From NCBI RefSeq assembly GCF_024703995.1, contig NZ_JAMXQV010000018.1, positions 62,001 to 126,000 on the forward strand: a stretch of 64,000 nt of DNA, read 5' to 3'. A program made the position numbers and the translations under genes. This document shows positions 7,294 through 14,841 of this stretch, in pieces. Below the pieces are notes generated by a model, which searched no databases, was not told the DNA's origin, and saw only the letters and a list, made by a program, of their open reading frames with translations. The first letter of the stretch is position 1, and each line of letters begins with the position of its first letter. The stretch is from Amycolatopsis iheyensis. GTDB taxonomy: Bacteria; Actinomycetota; Actinomycetes; Mycobacteriales; Pseudonocardiaceae.

Positions 7294-7977
7294 TCAGTTC
7301 GGCCCTGTCACCGAGGCCGCGGCCCGGAAGACGTCGGCCACCATGGCGTGGGTCACGAGCCGGGTCTGGACATTCCGCGGCGACACGTGATAACAGCCGA
7401 AAACACGCAGGTCGTCCAGTTCCAGGACGGCGCCGTGCGCGAACGCCGGACGCGGCCGCGGCACCGGCCAACCCGCCTCGGCGAGCACGGGCAGTAACGC
7501 CTGCCAGCCGAACGCCCCGAGCACCACGATCGAGCGCAGTGTCGGACGTAACAGTGTCAGCTCCTCCGCGAGCCACGGGCGGCACGTGTCGCGCTCGGCC
7601 GGCGTCGGCTTGTTCTCCGGCGGCGCGCACCGCACCGGCGAGACCAGCCGGGTGCCGTAGAGCTCGAGGCCGTCGCCCAGCCGCTCGGACGTCGGCTGCG
7701 ACGCCAGCCCGACCTCGTGCAGCACCCGGAACAGGAAGTCACCCGACGGGTCGCCGGTGAACATCCGGCCGGTGCGGTTCGCGCCGTGCGCCGAGGGCGC
7801 CAGCCCGACCACCGCGAGCGACGCGTCCGGCGGCCCGAACCCCGGCACCGGCCGCGCCCAGTACTCCTCGCCGCGGAACGCCGCCTTCGTGCCTGCGACA
7901 CCCTCGCGCCAGGTGACCAGCCGCGGACAGGCGCGGCAGCCGGCGACGGCCGCGTCGAGCTGGGCGAGCGTCCTCAT
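7294..7977 (-). CDS. Family 5 uracil-DNA glycosylase (UdgB), 4Fe-4S
   Basis: 227 residues. Motif A GLAPSAHGANRTGRMFTGD (58-76) lacks the usual active-site Asp/Asn, as in family 5 enzymes, and motif B is HVSPRNVQTR (197-206). Cysteines 14, 17, 117 and 132 are placed for the family's iron-sulphur cluster. These enzymes remove uracil, and also hypoxanthine or xanthine, from double-stranded DNA. The ATG overlaps the stop of the endonuclease V gene by four bases, so the two deaminated-base repair enzymes are co-translated. Confidence 0.9.
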   Translation of the reverse strand: MRTLAQLDAAVAGCRACPRLVTWREGVAGTKAAFRGEEYWARPVPGFGPPDASLAVVGLAPSAHGANRTGRMFTGDPSGDFLFRVLHEVGLASQPTSERLGDGLELYGTRLVSPVRCAPPENKPTPAERDTCRPWLAEELTLLRPTLRSIVVLGAFGWQALLPVLAEAGWPVPRPRPAFAHGAVLELDDLRVFGCYHVSPRNVQTRLVTHAMVADVFRAAASVTGPN

Positions 7978-8633
7978 CGCAACGCCGCCCGGGACAGCCG
8001 GTCGGCCTGCCGTGTGGTCTCGGGCAGCCGGTAGCGCGGCGTCAGCGCCAGGGTCAGCCGGCAGGCGTGGGCCAGGCCGATCCGGTGCCCGGCCGAGACG
8101 TACACGGGCTTGACGCCGTCCTGGGTCCGCAGCACCGCGCCGACCTCCTCGCCGGCGTCGGCCAGCGGCGCCGACGAGCCTCGCGCCTGCTCCGGTTCGT
8201 CATGCGTGCCGACGAACCGGGTCTTGCCGACGCCGAACGCGGGCAAGCCGGTGAGCACGCCGAGGTGGCAGGCGAGGCCGAACCGGCGTGGGTGGGCGAG
8301 GCCGTGGCCGTCGCAGACCAGGACGTCCGGGGTGTGCGCCAGGCCCTCGAGCGCGGCCAGCAGCGGCGGCAGCTCGCGGAAGGCGAACAGGCCCGGCTCG
8401 TACGGGAAGACGGCCTTCGCGCGGTGGGTCCGCGCCTCGACCACGGTGAGCCCGGCCGTCTCCAGCGTGACGACGGCCGCGGCGATGCCGTCGGACTCGT
8501 CGTAGGCGACGTCGAGGCCGGTCACCGTCGGCGGCAGCGCCGGGAGGTCGTCGGTGAGGTCCACCAGGTCGCGCAGCCGTTCCTGGACGGCCCGCGCCTC
8601 CTCGGCCGTCTTCGGCCAGTCCCCGGTGTGCAC
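7974..8633 (-). CDS. nfi: Endonuclease V, deoxyinosine-specific
   Basis: About 219 residues from the GTG at 8633, chosen because GGCAGGG lies ten bases upstream; a TTG at 8651 would add six residues but leaves only 13 bases to the divergent peptidase ATG. Family motifs are clear: GLDVAYDES (metal-binding Asp), FPYEPGLFAFRELP, VLVCDGHGLAHPRRFGLACHLG and VGKTRFVG. It cuts the second phosphodiester bond 3' of hypoxanthine in DNA. It shares a four-base overlap with the UdgB gene, giving a two-gene operon for deaminated bases. Confidence 0.9.
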   Translation of the reverse strand: MHTGDWPKTAEEARAVQERLRDLVDLTDDLPALPPTVTGLDVAYDESDGIAAAVVTLETAGLTVVEARTHRAKAVFPYEPGLFAFRELPPLLAALEGLAHTPDVLVCDGHGLAHPRRFGLACHLGVLTGLPAFGVGKTRFVGTHDEPEQARGSSAPLADAGEEVGAVLRTQDGVKPVYVSAGHRIGLAHACRLTLALTPRYRLPETTRQADRLSRAALR

Positions 8634-8664
8634 CAAGTCACCCTGCCACAACTAGGTTGGGGCC

Positions 8665-10158
8665 ATGGCGGACACGACCCCCGAAGAGGCGGCTGAGCAG
8701 AAGACTCCGGAAGCGACGGAGATCCCGGCCGAGCCGACCGACGACATCGTCACGACCCAGCACACGATCACCGTGAAACGCAAGAAGCTCGCGTACACGG
8801 CGAAGGCGGGGCGGATCGTCCTCCGCAAGGAGATCGTCAAGGACGGCAAGTCCGAGGGCTTCAAGGCGAAGGCGGAGGTGTTCATCACCTCCTACACCCT
8901 CGACGACGCCGACCCGGGTTCGCGGCCGGTGACGTTCGCCTTCAACGGCGGCCCCGGCTCGTCGAGCATCTGGCTCCACATGGGCCTGCTCGGGCCGCGC
9001 CGGGTGCTCTCGGGCGACGTCGACGACCTCGTGCCGCCGCCGTACGGGCTGGCCGACAACCCCGAGACGCTGCTCGCGCACAGCGACCTGGTGTTCATCG
9101 ACCCGGTCGGCACCGGCTACTCGCGCGCGGCCGAAGGCGGCGAGTCGAAGGACTTCCACGGCTTCAAGGGCGACATCGAGTCGGTCGGCGAGGTCATCCG
9201 GCTGTGGGTCTCGCGCCACCAGCGCTGGCTGTCGCCGAAGTTCCTGGCCGGCGAGTCGTACGGCACGCTGCGCGCCGCCGGGCTGGCCGCGCACCTGCAG
9301 GACCGGCACGGGCTCTTCCTCAACGGCCTGCTGCTCATTTCGTCGGTGCTCGACCTCGGCACGCTGCAGTTCACCGAGGGCAACGACCTGCCGTACTCGC
9401 TGTACGTGCCGACGTACGCGGCCATCGCGCACTACCACGGCCTGCACGGCGAACGCCCGCTCGACGACGTCCTCGCCGACGCCGAGGACTTCGCGGCGAA
9501 GGAGCTGCCGTGGGCGCTGGCCCGCGGCGCCCGGCTGTCCACAGCGGACCGGGCCGAGGCGGTGGCCACACTGGCTTCGCTGACCGGGCTCACCGAGTCC
9601 TATGTGGACCGGGTCGGCCTGCGCATCGAGCACGTGCGGTTCTTCACCGAGCTGCTGCGCGACCGCGGCCTGACGGTCGGCCGGATGGACGGCCGGTTCA
9701 CGACGTGGGAGCCGGACGGCGGCCGCGAGCACATGAGCGACGACCCGTCGATCTCCCGCGTGATCGGCGCGTACGCGGCGGCGTTCAACCACTACGTGCG
9801 GGCCGAGCTCGGCTACGAGAACGACCTGCCCTACGAGCTCATCCACGAGGACACGTTCCGCGCGTGGTCGTACGCGGACTTCGAGGGCCGTTCGGTGTCG
9901 GTGGTCGACTCGGTGAGCGCGGCGATGCGCGCGAACCCGCACCTCAAGCTGCACGTGGCGTTCGGCCACTACGACGGCGCGACGGCGTACTTCGCGGCCG
10001 AGCACGTGCTGGCCCACCTGCGTATCCCGGAGGAGCTGCGCGACAACATCGACACGGCGTACTACCCGGCGGGACACATGATGTACGTCCACGAGCCGAC
10101 GCGGCTGCAGCAGTCGAAGGACCTCGCGAAGTTCGTCAAGAAGGCGTCGAACCGCTGA
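8665..10158 (+). CDS. S10 family serine carboxypeptidase-like protein
   Basis: 497 residues. The oxyanion motif FNGGPGSSS and the nucleophile motif AGESYGTLR (Ser198) identify peptidase family S10; the catalytic His lies in AGHMMYVHEP near the end and the Asp probably in HYDGATAYF. There is no signal peptide: the first ~50 residues are acidic and charged (EEAAEQKTPEATE), so the protein appears cytosolic, unlike eukaryotic carboxypeptidases. ATG preceded by GGGG. Substrate unknown. It is divergent from the nfi gene and followed by a hairpin. Confidence 0.88.
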   Translation: MADTTPEEAAEQKTPEATEIPAEPTDDIVTTQHTITVKRKKLAYTAKAGRIVLRKEIVKDGKSEGFKAKAEVFITSYTLDDADPGSRPVTFAFNGGPGSSSIWLHMGLLGPRRVLSGDVDDLVPPPYGLADNPETLLAHSDLVFIDPVGTGYSRAAEGGESKDFHGFKGDIESVGEVIRLWVSRHQRWLSPKFLAGESYGTLRAAGLAAHLQDRHGLFLNGLLLISSVLDLGTLQFTEGNDLPYSLYVPTYAAIAHYHGLHGERPLDDVLADAEDFAAKELPWALARGARLSTADRAEAVATLASLTGLTESYVDRVGLRIEHVRFFTELLRDRGLTVGRMDGRFTTWEPDGGREHMSDDPSISRVIGAYAAAFNHYVRAELGYENDLPYELIHEDTFRAWSYADFEGRSVSVVDSVSAAMRANPHLKLHVAFGHYDGATAYFAAEHVLAHLRIPEELRDNIDTAYYPAGHMMYVHEPTRLQQSKDLAKFVKKASNR

Positions 10159-10166
10159 TTTCGCCG

Positions 10167-10191
10167 GTCCCCGGAGCTCTGCTCCGGGGAC
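10167..10191. terminator. Hairpin between convergent genes
   Basis: GTCCCCGGAGC-TCT-GCTCCGGGGAC, an 11-bp perfect stem with a three-base loop, lies eight bases after the S10 peptidase stop. There is no T-run, so termination is inferred from position between convergent genes. Confidence 0.6.
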
Positions 10192-10219
10192 TGGTGCGGC
10201 TCTTCGGTTCGCGGCCGCC

Positions 10220-11035
10220 TCACCGGACCGGCCGCAGTTCGCCGTAGTGCCCCGCCGGCAGCGCGACCCGGTGGCGCCGGTCGGCCAGCGCGCCGACGAC
10301 CTGCAACGCGACCGCCAACGCCGCGTACCCGAGGAGCCACGGCGCGAAGCCGGGTGGCTGCCGGTGGGTCGTCACCAGGTCGGTGAGAACCAGGACCGCG
10401 TAGCCCGACGGCAGCGCGACACGGAGGTCTTCGCGCCGCAGCACGGTGTCCACCGCGAGTGAGGCCTCGTCCTCGGCGATCACCGGCCGCCGGCGCACGC
10501 CCGTCACGAGCACCGCGGACATGACCAGGGCCAGGGCGAGCACGCCGAGCCAGCTCCACGCGTAGGTGCGGTACGGGGTCGCGAAGAACATGGTGCCGCC
10601 GAGCGCGGCACCCCCGGCGAACGTCACCACGGCCGACGCGGTGTGCCAACCGCCCGGCAGCCCGCGTCGCGGCGGCACGGGCGCCTCGATCGCGCGGGTG
10701 CCCAGCCAGGCCGCCGCCTGCCGGTCCCGGTACCGCAGGCCGATCCAGGCCGCGGCCTGGATCCCGATGACGATGAAGTACGCCATCTTGCTTTCGGTCA
10801 TCTCGACACCGCGTACGCCGGGCAAGTACTGCAGGCACTGGTAGCCGACGCCGCACGCGATCGCCGCGGCGACGACCGCCGCCTGCCGGACCCGCAGTCC
10901 TCGCGGCGCCGCGTTGCCGCGGACACCGAGCCGGGTTGCGAGCAACCGCGTCGGCGCCGCCACCGCGACCCCGTGCCGGCGCAACCAGAGGACGGCCTGC
11001 CCCACTTCGCCCCGCGTCGGTTCCTGTTCGCTCAT
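10220..11035 (-). CDS. Multipass membrane protein, tandem family member 5 (subtype A)
   Basis: 271 residues; last of five related minus-strand genes. It shares the family pattern: a cytosolic N-terminus with RRHGVAVAAPTRLLATRLG, about five hydrophobic segments, the signature PVIAEDEASLAVDTVLRREDLR, and a C-terminal LPAGHYG. Subtype A features (YLPGVRGVEMTES after the second membrane segment) are shared with the gene ending at 11687. The start overlaps the end of the preceding gene's open frame. No known function; the family is not one I recognise. Confidence 0.75.
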   Translation of the reverse strand: MSEQEPTRGEVGQAVLWLRRHGVAVAAPTRLLATRLGVRGNAAPRGLRVRQAAVVAAAIACGVGYQCLQYLPGVRGVEMTESKMAYFIVIGIQAAAWIGLRYRDRQAAAWLGTRAIEAPVPPRRGLPGGWHTASAVVTFAGGAALGGTMFFATPYRTYAWSWLGVLALALVMSAVLVTGVRRRPVIAEDEASLAVDTVLRREDLRVALPSGYAVLVLTDLVTTHRQPPGFAPWLLGYAALAVALQVVGALADRRHRVALPAGHYGELRPVR

Positions 11036-11041
11036 GAAGTC

Positions 11042-11700
11042 CTACCGGCCGTAGCAGCCCGGCGGCAGGCGCCGGACCAGCAGCCAGCGGACGACCTGCG
11101 TGACGATCGCGACCCCGACGACGGAACGTCCGGCACGGTGAGGAAGGCGAAGATGGCCGAGGGCGCGAACCGGTAAGCGTCCTGCGCCCGCAACACGCGA
11201 TCGACCGCCAGCGACGCGCTGTCCTCGGCGATGACGGGTCCGAACAGGACCTTGCCGAGGACCAGCGTGGTGACCCAGGCGCCGATGGCCAGTCCGAGCG
11301 TCCGCGCGGCGGGGAAGAACAGCGTGGGCGGGTCGGTGAGGAACTCCGTGACGCAGCCCGCCACGCCGCCGGCGAAGGTGATCGCGGTGGCGCTCAGGTA
11401 CCACCCGCCCACCTGCTTCGCCGTCTCCCGCAGCGGCGGACGCGCCGGGGACAGGGCCTGGCGGGCGGCCGGGACGAGGCCCAGCACGAACTTGCCAACC
11501 CCCAGCGTGACCAGCATCGCGATCAGATACCGCAGTGACCGGTCGCGAACCGATTCCCGGGCCCCGACGCGCAGCGCCGGCAGCCGGGTGGGCAGGCTCA
11601 CCAGCACCTCGCGCCTGGCCGGCCAGGCCCGGGTGGCCGCGACCTCCCTCATCGTCGGCTCGCCCGGAGCCACCGGCAGCGCCGGTTCACGCACGGCCAT
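11042..11700 (-). pseudogene. Tandem membrane family member 4, frameshifted near the C-terminus
   Basis: The frame starting at ATG 11700 (good GGGGGAG ribosome site) encodes MAVREPALPV..., membrane segments and the signature PVIAEDSASLAVDRVLRAQD, then loses homology after FLTVPDV. The expected C-terminal segment (VGVAIVTQVVRWLLVRRLPPGCYGR) is encoded in another frame ending at 11042. A deletion/frameshift near 11110-11130 is the simplest reading; about 15 residues of the last membrane segment are also missing. Read in the original frame the protein would be 222 residues ending at 11032. It may be a natural pseudogene or a sequencing error. Confidence 0.7.
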
Positions 11701-12481
11701 GGACTTCTCCCCCGATTCTCGATAGCGCGGCCCGCAGCCGCCGCTGCTGCCCGACGCCGGCGACGACCTGCGTCGCCACCGCGAGCACGGCGTAACCGAC
11801 GAGCCACGGCGGATACCCCGGCGGCTCGGCCTGGTCGAACAGCAGGTTCGCCGCCACGGGCACGGCGTAGACCCCCGGCATCGCGATGAGCAGGTCGTGC
11901 TGCCGCACGGCCGTGTCCACGGCCCGGGAGGTCTCGTCCGCCGCGATGACCGGCCGCCGGACGACGTCGGTCACCTGCAGCGCGGTGACCGCCGCGCCCA
12001 GGGCCAGCAGAAGGAGCCACGACCAGGCGTACGTGCGGAACGACGTCGTGACGAAGATCGTCACGGCGAGCGCGGCACCCCCGCCGAAGGTCACCAGCAG
12101 CACCGCGAAGAACCAGCCGGTCACCGCGGCACGCGGCGGGCCGTCGAGCGTCCCGAACCGGGCCAGGGCCTGGCGGTCGCGGATCCGCGCCGGCAGCCAG
12201 TAGCCCAGCTGCTGGGCGATGACGAGGAAGAAGACGAACCCGCTCTCCAGCAGCTCCGCGCCGCGGACACCGGGCAGGAAGTCCAGGGCGTAGAACGCCG
12301 CGTCGGCGGCCGCGAACCCGAGGATCGCCACGACGAACCAGCGCCACGACCCGGGCGGGCGGGCGCCGGCGCGGAAGCCCAGCCGCAACGCCGGCAGGTC
12401 CGTCATCGTCGGCACGTCGACGCGGTGCCTGGCCAGCCAGCGGCTCGCCGCCGCCCGCTCCGCCTCCGTCGGGCCGGTCAC
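11687..12481 (-). CDS. Multipass membrane protein, tandem family member 3 (subtype A)
   Basis: 264 residues from a GTG that overlaps the upstream stop by four bases (GTGA). N-terminal RWLARHRVDVPTMTDLPALRLG, then FLPGVRGAELLES (subtype A), several hydrophobic segments and the family signature PVIAADETSRAVDTAVRQHD. Unlike the others its C-terminus ends GGEVHGRA rather than LPPGYYG. It overlaps the next gene by 14 bases. Function unknown; the coupling argues that the paralogues are made together and perhaps form hetero-oligomers. Confidence 0.75.
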   Translation of the reverse strand: MTGPTEAERAAASRWLARHRVDVPTMTDLPALRLGFRAGARPPGSWRWFVVAILGFAAADAAFYALDFLPGVRGAELLESGFVFFLVIAQQLGYWLPARIRDRQALARFGTLDGPPRAAVTGWFFAVLLVTFGGGAALAVTIFVTTSFRTYAWSWLLLLALGAAVTALQVTDVVRRPVIAADETSRAVDTAVRQHDLLIAMPGVYAVPVAANLLFDQAEPPGYPPWLVGYAVLAVATQVVAGVGQQRRLRAALSRIGGEVHGRA

Positions 12482-13239
12482 GAGGCCGCCGTTCCGTAGT
12501 GGCCCGGCGGCAGCCGGCGGTAGCGACGCCGGACCTCCATCACGGCGCCGATGTGGACCGCCACCACCAGGACGCAGTACGCGACCACCGGCAGGATCCG
12601 CGCCGGGGACCACGGCCAGCTGGTGGACAGGTCGATCCAGGCGAGGAAGCCGAACAACAACGGCAACGCGAACAGCCGCGTGTCGTAAGCCCGCAGGGCC
12701 GCGTCGATGACGGCGGAAGCCCCGTCTTCCGCGATCACCGGGGCGAGCAGCGCCCGGCCGAAGACGAGCCCGACGCCCACGGCGCCGATCAGCAGTGCGG
12801 CGGCCCAGCCCGCCGGGTTGGCGGCGTACCCCGCGCACAGCGCCGCGCCGCCGCCGAACGTCGTCGCCACCGCGGCCAGGTACCACCGGCCCACCTGCCC
12901 GGCCGCCACCCGCAACGGTGGCCGGGCCCGCGCGGGAACGACGCGGGCGGCCGCGCGGTCGGCCTGGAGGACCCGGCGCCACCGGAGCAGTGGATAGGCG
13001 ACACAGGACACCGCGAGCACCAGGAACCGCGCGAGCACCGGGACCGGTGGCAGCAACACGATCATCCAGACCAAGCCGGCGAGCATGCTGTAGGCCCGGT
13101 ACGACCGCGTCACCAGCATCCGGGGCCCGATGCGCGCCGCGAGCAGCGGCGTCGGCTCGGCCACGTCCACGCCGTAGTGAGCCAGCCACGTCCGTGCGGC
13201 CTGTCTTTCGGCGAGCGTCGTCCACACGACTTCCACCAT
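12478..13239 (-). CDS. Multipass membrane protein, tandem family member 2 (subtype B)
   Basis: 253 residues. Start ATG at 13239 follows GGGGAGG. It begins with a soluble segment (AERQAARTWLAHYGVDVAEPTPLLAARIG), has about five hydrophobic stretches, the subtype-B motif AAGQVGRWYLAAVATTFGGG, the family signature PVIAEDGASAVIDAALRAYD and the C-terminal RRLPPGHYG. It is most similar to the members starting at 14123 and 11700. No catalytic motif is visible. Confidence 0.78.
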   Translation of the reverse strand: MVEVVWTTLAERQAARTWLAHYGVDVAEPTPLLAARIGPRMLVTRSYRAYSMLAGLVWMIVLLPPVPVLARFLVLAVSCVAYPLLRWRRVLQADRAAARVVPARARPPLRVAAGQVGRWYLAAVATTFGGGAALCAGYAANPAGWAAALLIGAVGVGLVFGRALLAPVIAEDGASAVIDAALRAYDTRLFALPLLFGFLAWIDLSTSWPWSPARILPVVAYCVLVVAVHIGAVMEVRRRYRRLPPGHYGTAAS

Positions 13240-13286
13240 CGAACCTCCCCCTGTCCCGCCCTGAACGCCTGAGACGCCGTAGCGGT

Positions 13287-14123
13287 TTACCGGCCGTAGT
13301 AGCCCGGCGGCAGGGCGCGGTAGCGGCGGCGGACCAGCACCCAGCCGAGCAGCTGCAGCGCGATCACGGTGATCAGGTACGCCAGCGCCGTCCAGCCCAG
13401 CCAGCCGGGCACCGCCCAGTCGACGACGAAGACCGGCATCGCCAGCACGGCGTACACCGCGGAGGGCGCGAACCGGTAGGCGTCCTCGGCCCGCAGGAGC
13501 CCGTCGACGAACCGCGACGCCGGGTCCTCCGCGAGCACCGGCGCGCGCAGGACGCGGCCGAGCACCAGCGCGGTCGCCCCGGCCCCGACCGCGAGCGCGA
13601 CCGTGTGCACCCAGATGGCCACCGAAGGCGGGTACCAGTGCTGCGAGGGGTAGCCCGGCTCGGTCAGCAACGACGCCGCGGACAACGCGGCCCCGCCCAC
13701 GAACGTCAGGCCCGTCGAGAGGAGGTAGCACCAGCCGACTTGCTTCGCCGCCACCCGGAGCGGGAGCGGTTCCCCGGCGCCGACGAGGCTCTCGACGATC
13801 TGTTCGCGACGTTGCGTCCGGCGCCAGCGCACCACCAGGAACGCAGCGAAGATCAGGACGCTGATCGCGGCTTGCCCCGGCAGGTCCAGGTCGTCGAGCA
13901 GTGCCGCGTTGAACCACCACAGCACCGCGAACACGACCACGTACGCGGGGATGCCGAACCCGCCGAGACTGCGCCCACCCAGCCGCAGCGCCAGCAGCCG
14001 GGTCGGCAGCCACACGACGGCCCCGCGGCGCGCCAGCCACCGCCTCGCGTGGCCGACTTCGAGCACTGTCGGTTCGCCGGGCAGCCTCGGATCGACCGGC
14101 AGCGCCGGTTCACGCACGTCCAC
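13287..14123 (-). CDS. Multipass membrane protein, tandem family member 1 (subtype B)
   Basis: 278 residues from GTG at 14123, preceded by GAGGGGGG; an in-frame ATG at 14159 lacks a ribosome site and would add 12 residues not found in the paralogue, whose N-terminus (VREPALPV) aligns just after this GTG. First gene of the five-gene array. Subtype B motif AAKQVGWCYLLSTGLTFVGG, signature PVLAEDPASRFVDGLLRAED and tail RALPPGYYGR. About six hydrophobic segments. Possibly a sensor or transport family restricted to actinomycetes; unknown. Confidence 0.78.
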   Translation of the reverse strand: MDVREPALPVDPRLPGEPTVLEVGHARRWLARRGAVVWLPTRLLALRLGGRSLGGFGIPAYVVVFAVLWWFNAALLDDLDLPGQAAISVLIFAAFLVVRWRRTQRREQIVESLVGAGEPLPLRVAAKQVGWCYLLSTGLTFVGGAALSAASLLTEPGYPSQHWYPPSVAIWVHTVALAVGAGATALVLGRVLRAPVLAEDPASRFVDGLLRAEDAYRFAPSAVYAVLAMPVFVVDWAVPGWLGWTALAYLITVIALQLLGWVLVRRRYRALPPGYYGR

Positions 14124-14207
14124 TGAACCCCCCTCGTTCACCGGATACACGCGGATCATCCCAGGGTGGTTGCCTCGCCGGAACGGGCTTTTGAAACTTT
14201 CTTTACT

Positions 14208-14810
14208 TCAGGCCCCGAAGTACCGCGCGGGCAGGGGAAGCGCTTCGAGGGCGGCGATGGCGTGCTCCTGGGCCACCCGCTCTTCGCGGACCAGCTCGCC
14301 GTGCCGGTCTTCGGCGAGTTCGAGGTAGACGCTCAAGCCGTCGGGCACTTCGCGCTCCGCCCACTTCTCGGCGAGCCGATCGGCCGGCAGGTGGACGCTC
14401 AGATCCCCGATCCGCTCGTGGAGCCGGTCGATGTGCGCGACCGGAAGATCGTTGCGGCGTTCGGCGAGCGACAAGGCCAGGCCGCAGAACTGCCGCAGGA
14501 GCCAGAGCTCCTGGCTTTCGGACAGCACTTCGCGGACCACCCTGGCGCGCATCGGCCAGTCGGAGCGGGTCAGGAACTCGGCGTTGGGCTCGCCGTTCTC
14601 GTACTCGAGCGCCGGGCAGATCCAGCTCGGCCGCTCGATCCCGGCCGAAAAGCCGGCGTGGTCGGCCGTGGCCAGCTCGGCCAGGGCCGCCTCTTCCACG
14701 ACGATGTTCGCATCCAGTGCCATGACCATGGCGAGGTCGTCGGCAGCGGTCGGCAGGTAGAGGCCGTTCAAGGCCCGGTGTACCGCCACCCGCAACTCCT
14801 CCGGGCTCAT
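14208..14810 (-). CDS. Uncharacterised protein, candidate immunity to the upstream toxin
   Basis: 200 residues, soluble, acidic and helical, with no recognised domain. It begins 31 bases after the stop of the polymorphic toxin and on the same strand, which is where the immunity gene of such systems normally lies. Its acidic composition would suit binding a basic nuclease domain. No sequence evidence beyond position supports the role. Confidence 0.55.
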   Translation of the reverse strand: MSPEELRVAVHRALNGLYLPTAADDLAMVMALDANIVVEEAALAELATADHAGFSAGIERPSWICPALEYENGEPNAEFLTRSDWPMRARVVREVLSESQELWLLRQFCGLALSLAERRNDLPVAHIDRLHERIGDLSVHLPADRLAEKWAEREVPDGLSVYLELAEDRHGELVREERVAQEHAIAALEALPLPARYFGA

Positions 14811-14841
14811 TCCCAGCGCCCTTCCCTCGGTTGCCGGGACA

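Noticed and set aside
5566..7497. A 643-codon plus-strand frame over ndh
   Set aside because: Antisense to the clear NADH dehydrogenase; composition is a mirror of its codons.
8638..10092. A 484-codon minus-strand frame over the S10 peptidase
   Set aside because: Antisense to a gene with intact catalytic motifs; no domain in the antisense product.
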